Origin: Acinetobacter nosocomialis
GTDB lineage: Bacteria > Pseudomonadota > Gammaproteobacteria > Pseudomonadales > Moraxellaceae
Direction of reading: 5' to 3'
DNA length: 64,000 nucleotides
NCBI GenBank assembly: GCA_025736915.1
Contig: CP107049.1
Coordinates: forward strand, 1,736,001 to 1,800,000
A program made the position numbers and the translations under genes. The notes beneath the pieces are model-generated. The model saw only the letters and a program-made list of their open reading frames with translations. It did no database searches and was not told the DNA's origin. Numbering within the stretch: the first letter of the stretch is position 1; each line of letters opens with the position of its first letter. Below are positions 53,449-62,488 of this stretch, one piece after another.

Positions 53449-54216
53449 ATGAAAAAACTAGCAATTGCATCAGCTCTTTTATCTGCACTTGCAGTAAGCG
53501 GCGCAGCAAACGCTTACCAAGCTGAAGTTGGTGGTTCTTACACTTATCTTGATCCAGATAACGGCAGCAGCGTAAGCAAATTCGGTGTTGATGGGACTTA
53601 TTATTTCAACCCTGTGCAAACACGTAATTCACCGCTTGCTGAAGCAGCATTCTTAAACCGTGCAAGCAACGTTAACGCACACGTTAACTATGGCGATAAC
53701 AGCGGTACTAAAGATACTCAATATGGCGTAGGTGTTGAATATTATGTTCCTAACACTGACTTCTACCTTAGCGGTGATGTAGGCAGAAATGAACGTGAAA
53801 TCGACAACACAAACTACGACCAGAAAGTTACAACTTATGCTGCTGAAGTAGGTTACTTACCAGCACCAGGTTTGTTACTTGCTTTGGGTGTTAAAGGTTA
53901 TGACGAAAAAGACGGTAAAGATGGCGCAGACCCTACCGTTCGTGCGAAATACGTGACTCAAGTTGGTCAACATGACGTAAACCTTGAAGCTTATGGCGCG
54001 TTTGGTGACCTTGACGAATATAAAGTTCGTGGTGACTACTACATCGATAAAACTTTAAGTTTAGGTGTGGACTACTACAACAATGACTTAACTGATAAAG
54101 ACGAATGGGGCATTAATGCTAAAAAATTCTTGAATCAGCAAGTAAGTCTTGAAGGTCGTATTGGTTTCGGTGATAACGACAACACTTATGGTGTTCGTGC
54201 AGCATACCGCTTCTAA
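53449..54216 (+). CDS. outer-membrane porin, Omp33-36 paralogue
   Basis: The 255-aa precursor has a signal peptide ending GAANA before YQAEVGGSY. The mature part shows alternating beta strands, and the C-terminus ends VRAAYRF (outer-membrane signal F). It shares the motif NSPLAEAAFLNRASNVNAHVNY and YYF with the 293-aa Omp33-36 at 29063, so the two are paralogues. GGGGAGAG precedes the ATG. The substrate is unknown. Confidence 0.85.
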   Translation: MKKLAIASALLSALAVSGAANAYQAEVGGSYTYLDPDNGSSVSKFGVDGTYYFNPVQTRNSPLAEAAFLNRASNVNAHVNYGDNSGTKDTQYGVGVEYYVPNTDFYLSGDVGRNEREIDNTNYDQKVTTYAAEVGYLPAPGLLLALGVKGYDEKDGKDGADPTVRAKYVTQVGQHDVNLEAYGAFGDLDEYKVRGDYYIDKTLSLGVDYYNNDLTDKDEWGINAKKFLNQQVSLEGRIGFGDNDNTYGVRAAYRF

Positions 54217-54229
54217 TCTTACCTAGATT

Positions 54230-54262
54230 AAAAAAATCCGCTCAATTGAGCGGATTTTTTTT
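54230..54262. terminator. bidirectional terminator between porin and recJ
   Basis: AAAAAATCCGCTC/GAGCGGATTTTTT around AATT, with long T-tracts. Confidence 0.93.
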
Positions 54263-55961
54263 ATTGATTTAAATGCACAATTCGCAGCTGTAAGCTCACA
54301 TTGCCATTAAAAACATTACGGTCTATTTCATAGACCAAATGTACATGGTCACGCATAGGATCAAACTCGAAGCGGCCTGCTGCGTTAAAAGCAATTGCAT
54401 CGAAACTATATTGATCTAAAGCCAATTTAAGTTTTAAATGTGTCTCTTTGAGCCAACGGAAATCGATAACTTTAAAATATCCTTCAAATTGAGGCAGTGG
54501 AAATTTTTGTCCCCACGGGCCTAACTGCTCAATCCAGTTCAAGGTATCTAACTGCAAAGCAGAAACAGGTAGCTCACCATCAGTCCATAATGTCGCTTGA
54601 AAGATAGATTCATCCATCGCAGCGACACAATCATTAAATACCGTTTTAAAAGCTTCAAAGTTTTCTTTACGTATAGTCAAGCCCGCTGCCGCTGCATGCC
54701 CACCAAAATGGCTCACCAATTCAGGATGTTGTTCGGCAACTTGTTCAATGGTATCTCGAATGTGGACACCATCAATTGAACGTGCCGAGCCTTTGATATG
54801 AATGCCATCTTCATCGGGTGCAAAAACTATCGTTGGTCGATGGAACTGCTCTTTTAAACGCCCCGCGACTATACCAATGACGCCTTGGTGCCAGTTTTCT
54901 TCAAATAGAACAAGTGCCGCAGGAATATCTTGCTGTGAAAGTTGCAAAGTATCTAAGGCCGATAAAGCTTGTTGCTTCATCTCTCCTTCAATTTGGCGGC
55001 GATCTATATTTAGTTGATTTAATTGCTGAGCAATCGGATACGCAGTTTCCATCGTCTCTGCTAATAAACACTCGATCCCAATGCGCATACTCTCCATACG
55101 TCCAGCAGCATTAATGCGCGGTCCGAGCACAAAACCTAAATCTTGGGCACGTATAGAAGTAGCTTCTCGACCAGCGATATCAAGTAAGGCTAAAATTCCA
55201 ACTCGACACTGATGTTGCTGAATGCGTTTTACACCAGCATCGACCAATATACGGTTGTTATAATCTAGAACAGCCACATCGGCATAGGTTCCCAAAGCGA
55301 CTAAGTCTAGATATTGGGTGACTTTACTGGTAGTTTTACCCTGTTTATTACGTAGACTCGCCAAATTGGCAAGCACATAGAAGGCAACACCAACACCGGC
55401 AAGCGCTTTACTTGGAAACTCACAGCCTAATTGATTTGGGTTTACCACAGCCTCAGCAAGTGGAGTTTCTTTAGTCGTTAAATGATGGTCGGTAATAATC
55501 ACTTGCATGCCTAGGGCATGTGCTGCATCAACACCAGCATGGCTAGAAATTCCATTATCGACTGTAATTAATAGATCGGGTTGATAAGTTTGATGAGCAA
55601 GCTCAGCAATGGCTGGAGTAAGACCATAACCATATTTAAATCGGTCTGGAACCAAATAGTCGACTTGTGCTCCCATGTCGCGAAGCACGAGCATCATTAA
55701 AGCTGTGCTGGTTGCACCATCAGCATCATAGTCCCCCACAACCACAATTTTTTTCTGTTCATCAATGGCTTGATCCATTAATGCGACAGCAGCATCCAAT
55801 CCTTTGAGCTCTGGAGCAAGCAGATTCTTAAGTTTTAGCTCTAGTTCTTGTTCAGACTGCACTCCACGTCTTGCCAAAATCTCGGCAATAAACGGAGGCA
55901 CGCCCTGAAACTGTTCAGGGCGTGTCAATAAAGGTCTTTGTTTAATTTGTATTTTTGTCAT
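54261..55961 (-). CDS. recJ: single-strand exonuclease RecJ
   Basis: The 566-aa DHH enzyme has motif I DYDADG (77-82), DHH in VIITDHHLTT, and DHHA1 SHFGGHAAAAGLTI near the C-terminus. It degrades single-stranded DNA 5'-3' in recombination and mismatch repair. Its ATG is directly at the pdxH stop; the genes glmM-pdxH-recJ run as one operon. Confidence 0.95.
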   Translation of the reverse strand: MTKIQIKQRPLLTRPEQFQGVPPFIAEILARRGVQSEQELELKLKNLLAPELKGLDAAVALMDQAIDEQKKIVVVGDYDADGATSTALMMLVLRDMGAQVDYLVPDRFKYGYGLTPAIAELAHQTYQPDLLITVDNGISSHAGVDAAHALGMQVIITDHHLTTKETPLAEAVVNPNQLGCEFPSKALAGVGVAFYVLANLASLRNKQGKTTSKVTQYLDLVALGTYADVAVLDYNNRILVDAGVKRIQQHQCRVGILALLDIAGREATSIRAQDLGFVLGPRINAAGRMESMRIGIECLLAETMETAYPIAQQLNQLNIDRRQIEGEMKQQALSALDTLQLSQQDIPAALVLFEENWHQGVIGIVAGRLKEQFHRPTIVFAPDEDGIHIKGSARSIDGVHIRDTIEQVAEQHPELVSHFGGHAAAAGLTIRKENFEAFKTVFNDCVAAMDESIFQATLWTDGELPVSALQLDTLNWIEQLGPWGQKFPLPQFEGYFKVIDFRWLKETHLKLKLALDQYSFDAIAFNAAGRFEFDPMRDHVHLVYEIDRNVFNGNVSLQLRIVHLNQ

Positions 55962-56618
55962 TTAAGGCATCAGTCGGTGCAATGTCCATTGACCGTCGAT
56001 TTTTTCATAACTCAAGCGGTCATGTAAACGATTTGGTCGCCCTTGCCAGAATTCATAATAATCCGGTTGCAAACGATACCCGCCCCAAAACTCTGGCTTA
56101 TCGAGTACTTCACGGCTTTGAACTCGTTGTTGCAAGTCTTGGAAACGCTGCTGTAACAACTCTCGACTTTCGATCTTTCCGCTTTGAGGCGTACTGATAT
56201 GAGCTGCAATCTGGCTATCGCGTGGACGTTTATGGTAATAGTCCGTAGATTCCTGTTCAGGAATCTTCACAACATACCCACCCACTCGTACCTGACGCTC
56301 TAGACTTGGCCAATAAAATAACAGCTCAGCATATGGATTTTCTGCCAAATCTGCCCCTTTCTGGCTGTCATAGTTGGTATAGAAATCATACCCTGCTTCT
56401 GTCGCACCACGTAACAATACAGTTCTGACATGCGGACGACCGCTAGCACTTGCTGTTGCCAACGACATCGCATATGGTTCGTGCAAGTTAGCAGCTAAGG
56501 CATGATTAAACCAACCTAAGAATTGCTCATGTGGATTGCTAGCTACTTGTGTCTCGTACAATTCACCTTGTTCATAGCTTAAGCGTAATTCACTTAAGTC
56601 TTTAATGACATCACTCAT
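55962..56618 (-). CDS. pdxH: pyridoxamine 5'-phosphate oxidase
   Basis: The 218-aa FMN oxidase has family signatures LRGATEAGYDFYTNYDSQKG, SLERQVRVGGYV and the C-terminal FWQGRPNRLHDRLSYEK. It makes PLP from PMP or PNP. The ATG at 56618 has AAGGTG upstream. It sits between glmM (10 bp upstream) and recJ. Confidence 0.94.
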   Translation of the reverse strand: MSDVIKDLSELRLSYEQGELYETQVASNPHEQFLGWFNHALAANLHEPYAMSLATASASGRPHVRTVLLRGATEAGYDFYTNYDSQKGADLAENPYAELLFYWPSLERQVRVGGYVVKIPEQESTDYYHKRPRDSQIAAHISTPQSGKIESRELLQQRFQDLQQRVQSREVLDKPEFWGGYRLQPDYYEFWQGRPNRLHDRLSYEKIDGQWTLHRLMP

Positions 56619-56628
56619 GCCATACACC

Positions 56629-57966
56629 TTATGCGACTTGTGCTTGTGAACGGACTGCATTTGCTAAATGTTCAGCCAAAGCATTCACTTCTTGTTCGTC
56701 ATCACCTTCAACCATGACACGAATGACTGGCTCAGTTCCAGACTTACGAACTAAAATACGTCCACGACCTTTAAGTTGCTCTTCTGCTTTATTGAACTCA
56801 GTCACTAATGCCGGAATAGAGTATGGATCAAGCATTTGTTCTAAACGTATATTTACAAGCACTTGCGGGAATAATTTAAAGTCCTGAACCAATTCATGGA
56901 GCGCTTTATTCTGCTCAACCATGACCGTTAACACTTGAAGTGCTGCAATAATCGCATCACCTGTTGTGCTCTTGTCTAACGTTAAAATATGACCAGATGG
57001 CTCACCACCTGTAACCCATCCATTTTCATCTAATGCTTGTAATACATAGCGGTCACCAACTTTTGCACGGACAAAGCCAACATTTGCTTTTTCAAGTGCA
57101 ACTTCAAGTGCCATATTACTCATAACAGTACCAACAATACCTACTGGCTTGTTTTTCGCCTGAGTTGCTAAAATATATAAGATATGGTCACCATCAATTA
57201 AGTTACCAAACTTATCGACCATTACAACACGATCAGCATCACCATCAAAAGCAATTCCTAAATCGGCTTCTTGTTCAACCACTGCTTTTTGTAAGCTTTC
57301 TGGATGCGTAGAACCACAGTTTTCATTAATATTTAAACCATCTGGTTCGTTGTAGAGAGCCACAACTTTGGCACCTAACTCACGGAAAACTGAAGGCCCA
57401 ACGCTATAAGCTGCACCATGTGCACAATCCACAACAATTTTTAAATTATTTAAATCGAAGTGGTATGGGAATGTAGATTTACAAAATTCGATGTAACGGC
57501 CATTTGCATCATTTACACGAACACTTTTACCTAAATTCGCTGTGTCTTCAATAAATAAATCTTTTTCTAATTCTTTATTGATTTCTTCCTGCAATGAATC
57601 TGGTAATTTTTTACCTTCACTTGAGAAGAACTTAATCCCGTTATCAAAATATGGGTTATGTGATGCAGAAATAACAATGCCTGCATGGGCATGTAAGGCA
57701 CGGGTAAGATGTGCAATTGCCGGAGTCGGTAATGGACCAAGCAAATGAACATATACGCCAGCCGCATTTAACCCCGCCTGTAAAGCAGACTCTAAAATAT
57801 AGCCAGATAAACGAGTATCTTTTCCTAATACCACAAGCGGTTTATTTTTTGGACTCGTTCGTTTTAATACCTTCCCTGCGGCAAAACCGAGTTTTAAAGC
57901 AAACTCTGGTGTAATCGGCATTTGCCCAAATTTTCCACGAATACCATCCGTTCCAAAATAACTCAT
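56629..57966 (-). CDS. glmM: phosphoglucosamine mutase
   Basis: The 445-aa enzyme has the active-site serine Ser102 in [13 protein letters not shown], a metal loop [11 protein letters not shown] and a phosphate-binding C-terminal [15 protein letters not shown]. It turns GlcN-6-P into GlcN-1-P for peptidoglycan and LOS. It starts the operon with pdxH and recJ. Confidence 0.95.
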   Translation of the reverse strand: MSYFGTDGIRGKFGQMPITPEFALKLGFAAGKVLKRTSPKNKPLVVLGKDTRLSGYILESALQAGLNAAGVYVHLLGPLPTPAIAHLTRALHAHAGIVISASHNPYFDNGIKFFSSEGKKLPDSLQEEINKELEKDLFIEDTANLGKSVRVNDANGRYIEFCKSTFPYHFDLNNLKIVVDCAHGAAYSVGPSVFRELGAKVVALYNEPDGLNINENCGSTHPESLQKAVVEQEADLGIAFDGDADRVVMVDKFGNLIDGDHILYILATQAKNKPVGIVGTVMSNMALEVALEKANVGFVRAKVGDRYVLQALDENGWVTGGEPSGHILTLDKSTTGDAIIAALQVLTVMVEQNKALHELVQDFKLFPQVLVNIRLEQMLDPYSIPALVTEFNKAEEQLKGRGRILVRKSGTEPVIRVMVEGDDEQEVNALAEHLANAVRSQAQVA

Positions 57967-58060
57967 AGCTTATCTCATTTTACGCCACTTCAGCCGTGGC
58001 TCATTTCATATATGGCCATTCTGCCATATCTCTTTTCATTAGATTTACTTTACACCAAAA

Positions 58061-58092
58061 ACAAAAAGCCGTCAGTGTACTGACGGCTTTCT
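58061..58092 (-). terminator. terminator after guaB
   Basis: On the minus strand GCCGTCAG-TACAC-TGACGGC is followed by TTTTTG. It lies 23 bp past the guaB stop. Confidence 0.88.
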
Positions 58093-58114
58093 TGATTGAT
58101 TTGGTTACCAAAAT

Positions 58115-59608
<1,494 letters not shown>

Positions 59609-59716
59609 CTATTATAAACAAATTTCAATGCAATTTTCATATTATCTTTGCCTTTTTCAGCAATAGATATTCACCTACTCTAAATATTTCTCACTTATTA
59701 TCGTGTTAGCTCATAT

Positions 59717-60082
59717 TTAACTCACCTGATCATAGTCATGATCATTTTCTGAATCTGCTGGGCTTACTTCAATCAGAGGAATCAGCTGGTGCGCCAAGCG
59801 CGCTTTGTTACACTGTTCATCAGCAATCTGTACCTCTTTACAGGTAGAACTACGCACAGCATAGATAGAACAGCCCACCTCTTTACCAATTTCACCCGTC
59901 AAAGCCTGACATCGTGGCTGAGCCTGATTAGTTCCACGCATACACGAATAAACGGGTGTCAAAGGTTCAACAAGATGTTCATCTATGAACTCGGCCTCAG
60001 CCCAGTAAAATGAAACCCGAAAATGTGCACAACATGCCCCACAGCGAAGGCACTCATCTGGAGTCGCAACTTGAGATAACAT
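59717..60082 (-). CDS. YkgJ-family CxxCxxxCC cluster protein
   Basis: This 121-aa protein has N-terminal cysteines CLRCGACCAHFRVSF and further ones in YSCMRG, RCQALTG and STCKEVQIADEQC. The family (YkgJ/UPF0153) probably binds zinc or an Fe-S cluster; the role is unknown. It stands alone between guaB and an MBL gene, all on the minus strand. Confidence 0.82.
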   Translation of the reverse strand: MLSQVATPDECLRCGACCAHFRVSFYWAEAEFIDEHLVEPLTPVYSCMRGTNQAQPRCQALTGEIGKEVGCSIYAVRSSTCKEVQIADEQCNKARLAHQLIPLIEVSPADSENDHDYDQVS

Positions 60083-60174
60083 TTTTATTCAAATTCTCGT
60101 CATCAAAAATTTTTCTGTGACGCAAAATCCTAAAAAAATTTCAAATTGGACTCAAGATATTGAACTTAAATTTT

Positions 60175-60972
60175 TTATGTTGGACAGCTGAAAATTTGTT
60201 CAGTCATTAAATCTACACCGCATGGCAAGGTCTCAATCCAGTCTAAAAACTGGTTAATCATTTCTTTGCCAATAAATGGAGTCCCATGCTGAGGCACAAT
60301 CATCTCAATATCCATTTGACGAACCATGTTGACCCATAAACGGATGACTTTATTGGAACACATATAACGTTGGTGAAAAGCTTTCATTTTCAGCACATGG
60401 GCATCGAAATCTTTGAGAGGCTGACTTGCATCTTCAACAATAGAAGCCCCCATATCACCTGAAAATAAAATTTTGGCAACTGGATCATAAAACTGAAAAT
60501 TACCCACCGAATGTAGAAAATGTGCCGGAACCATGACAAGCTTTGATTCACCTAATTGAATCACTTGACCACGATCTGGCAACTCAATGAGACGGTCTTC
60601 CCAATTTCCTTTCATACGCTCACTCATAAATGATGAATTTAAGTGAGGTAAAAATCGCGCCCATAATTTAGAGGCAACCACTTTAGCATCGGTATAAACC
60701 AACCAACGAGGCATTGAAGTAATAATATCTGGGTCTTGATGTGAAGCGATTACATAGTCCAGATTTTTAAGACGAGTATATTTATTAAGTTCCATCGTCA
60801 ATGGAACATAGGTCAAGTCACCACCTGGATCAATAACAGCTGCCCTTTCATGATCAATAATTAAAAATTGATTGGCTTGTATGCCTTCCCCTTTCACCAA
60901 ACTGGTAAAACTAATACATTTATGTACGCCATTATCAAATAGTATCTGCGATGTTGTTTTTTCAAACCCCAT
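60175..60972 (-). CDS. metallo-beta-lactamase-fold protein (flavodiiron N-domain-like)
   Basis: The 265-aa product has an MBL core with VIASHQDPDI in place of the usual HxHxDH, and HFLHSVGNFQFYD, LFSGDMGASIV and VPQHGTPFIGKEM supplying later metal ligands. This pattern (H-x-E/D-x-D) is that of the diiron ODP/flavodiiron family and not of hydrolases. No flavodoxin domain follows, so it is the stand-alone type. GGGGA precedes the ATG at 60972. Function unknown, perhaps O2/NO sensing or reduction. Confidence 0.75.
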   Translation of the reverse strand: MGFEKTTSQILFDNGVHKCISFTSLVKGEGIQANQFLIIDHERAAVIDPGGDLTYVPLTMELNKYTRLKNLDYVIASHQDPDIITSMPRWLVYTDAKVVASKLWARFLPHLNSSFMSERMKGNWEDRLIELPDRGQVIQLGESKLVMVPAHFLHSVGNFQFYDPVAKILFSGDMGASIVEDASQPLKDFDAHVLKMKAFHQRYMCSNKVIRLWVNMVRQMDIEMIVPQHGTPFIGKEMINQFLDWIETLPCGVDLMTEQIFSCPT

Positions 60973-61194
60973 ACAATTCCCCAAAAAAAACTTTAAATAT
61001 TAGATATTTTTATATCCCTACTAAAATAAAGGGATTCTAAAGCACTTGCAATGAATTGATTGATATTTCTCATAATATTTTAAAATTGATTTTACTTTTC
61101 TTATTCTATAAATGAATCATCAATAAATTGAGCAACCCTCTAGCATCTCCTTAAATAAACAGTATCGTGAAGTTTAACTACTTAAACACTCAAT

Positions 61195-61226
61195 AAAAAA
61201 CGCACTCTTAATGAATGCGTTTTTAT
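61195..61226 (-). terminator. terminator of the GDT1-family gene
   Basis: AAAAACGCA/TGCGTTTTT stem, just past the minus-strand stop at 61243. The 258-bp gap up to the MBL gene has nothing else. Confidence 0.7.
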
Positions 61227-61242
61227 ATAAGCGAAAAGTATT

Positions 61243-61818
61243 TTAGAAGAAATAATGTTGTACTAACGTAGAAACACCTACGATAAAGAAAATAGCTGCA
61301 CCAATTTTATGAATGAGCGAGATAGATAAACGTTCAGCCAATTTATTACCAATAAATACAGCTGGTGCATTCGCAATCATCATCCCTAGTGTTGTACCCA
61401 ACATCACCCAGAAGATACTGTCATAGCGTGCAGCTAAAGCGACAGTTGCAATCTGGGTTTTATCACCAATTTCTGCTAAGAAAAATAAAATAAAGGTTGC
61501 ACCAAAAACACCAAACTTTTGCCATTTATTAATACTATCAGTTTCATCGTCGAGCTTATCTGGAATAAGCATCCAGAACGCCATACCAATGAAACCAACC
61601 GCGAGTACCCAAACTAAAATTTCAGGACTGAGCACGGTCGTAATCCATTGCCCAAGCACAGCAGAAATACCATGATTAATGAGAGTTGCTAAAAGAATCG
61701 CAATCAGAATAGGGATTGGCTTACGAAAACGCGCAGATAGTAAAAGTGCCAACAATTGAGTTTTATCACCCATTTCAGCGAGGGCAACAATTGAGGTAGA
61801 AATCAGAAATTCTTGCAT
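61243..61818 (-). CDS. TMEM165/GDT1-family Mn2+ exporter
   Basis: The 191-aa protein has six helices with the two family motifs E-x-G-D-K-T: ALAEMGDKTQLLALLL and FLAEIGDKTQIATVAL. Bacterial members such as MntX export Mn2+ or Ca2+. Mn2+ specificity here is supported by a yybP-ykoY riboswitch in its leader. The ATG lies 11 bp after a hairpin that may hide the ribosome-binding region. Confidence 0.9.
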   Translation of the reverse strand: MQEFLISTSIVALAEMGDKTQLLALLLSARFRKPIPILIAILLATLINHGISAVLGQWITTVLSPEILVWVLAVGFIGMAFWMLIPDKLDDETDSINKWQKFGVFGATFILFFLAEIGDKTQIATVALAARYDSIFWVMLGTTLGMMIANAPAVFIGNKLAERLSISLIHKIGAAIFFIVGVSTLVQHYFF

Positions 61819-61829
61819 GTCGGTTCTCT

Positions 61830-61869
61830 GGCTAGCATAAATGCCTATGACCTACCCCTCCTGCTAGCC
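61830..61869 (-). repeat. hairpin next to the GDT1 start codon
   Basis: GGCTAGCA/TGCTAGCC are perfect 8-bp arms around a 24-nt loop containing AGGAGGGG. There is no U-tract, so it likely acts on translation as the riboswitch's expression platform. Confidence 0.5.
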
Positions 61870-61892
61870 AAATATCATAAAATGATTGCAGA

Positions 61893-62022
61893 GTGGTAAA
61901 TCAAAGGTCTTGCCAACTCAGGAACGATGAGACGTTTAAGCTATGATGACCATGTTCTGTTGAACAATTATGTTGACCATCACCTATTCACATTTGCTGT
62001 GAATAGCGGCTACTCCCCAATG
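61893..62022 (-). promoter_or_regulatory. yybP-ykoY (Mn2+) riboswitch
   Basis: On the minus strand the conserved elements appear in order: GGGGAGTAGC (62009-62018), GTCAACATA (61969-61977) and GGCAAGACC (61906-61914). Between them lies a hairpin CTATTCACAGCAAATGTGAATAG. These are the signature of the manganese-sensing yybP-ykoY family, which controls Mn2+ exporters. It sits in the leader of the GDT1-family gene, whose ATG lies 75 bp further on. Confidence 0.85.
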
Positions 62023-62034
62023 AAGTATGCGTTT

Positions 62035-62062
62035 ATTATATTCAAGTCACTCTATTTTTCAA
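62035..62062 (-). promoter_or_regulatory. promoter of the riboswitch-GDT1 unit
   Basis: On the minus strand TTGAAA (62057-62062) and TATAAT (62035-62040) are 16 bp apart, predicting a start near 62028 and a 210-nt leader. Confidence 0.7.
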
Positions 62063-62066
62063 ACAT

Positions 62067-62339
62067 TCAAGCAATAAATTTTACCCACGCCCACACCAAT
62101 AAACGCGCAAGACCTAATAACACTGCAAAATAAGCACTTATATGAATGAAGCCAATATGGCTGTTGCTCGTTCCAGCCTGATATTCAAAGGGCAAAATCA
62201 AAGTAGCGACAAACACTTCAAAACCCATCACCACGTAAGTCATCCATTCCCACGGGAAGTGTAAAATACTGACCCATATTCCCATCAATAAAAATACAAT
62301 CAACAGTAAGGGCAACATAATTTTCAGGAAACCCAACAT
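62067..62339 (-). CDS. 90-aa membrane protein
   Basis: The 90-residue product has three hydrophobic segments (FLKIMLPLLLIVFLLMGIWV, WMTYVVMGFEVFVATLIL, IHISAYFAVLLGLARLLVWAWV). AGGAGAAATAGTAA precedes its ATG. No family is recognised. Its end overlaps the promoter area of the GDT1 gene. It lies after aceF on the same strand, past a terminator. Confidence 0.7.
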   Translation of the reverse strand: MLGFLKIMLPLLLIVFLLMGIWVSILHFPWEWMTYVVMGFEVFVATLILPFEYQAGTSNSHIGFIHISAYFAVLLGLARLLVWAWVKFIA

Positions 62340-62444
62340 TTACTATTTCTCCTTTACCTGATAACGAGAAATTTCTCCTCACGCTCAATAAGCCATGCTT
62401 AGCCTGTAGATTAACCCAAAATTTAATTAAAGAGATATCAAAAA

Positions 62445-62471
62445 CAAAACCCCGCCGAAGCGAGGTTTTAG
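62445..62471 (-). terminator. terminator after aceF
   Basis: On the minus strand TAAAACCTCGC-TTCG-GCGGGGTTTTG, with one mismatch and a T-run after it, 18 bp past the aceF stop. Confidence 0.85.
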
Positions 62472-62488
62472 TCAATAATTTCAAAGTA

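Noticed and set aside
61805..61838. 11-codon frame (ATG CTA GCC ...) overlapping the GDT1 start
   Set aside because: The AGGAGG in the hairpin loop is about 19 nt before it, too far for initiation, and the sequence is explained by the riboswitch expression platform.
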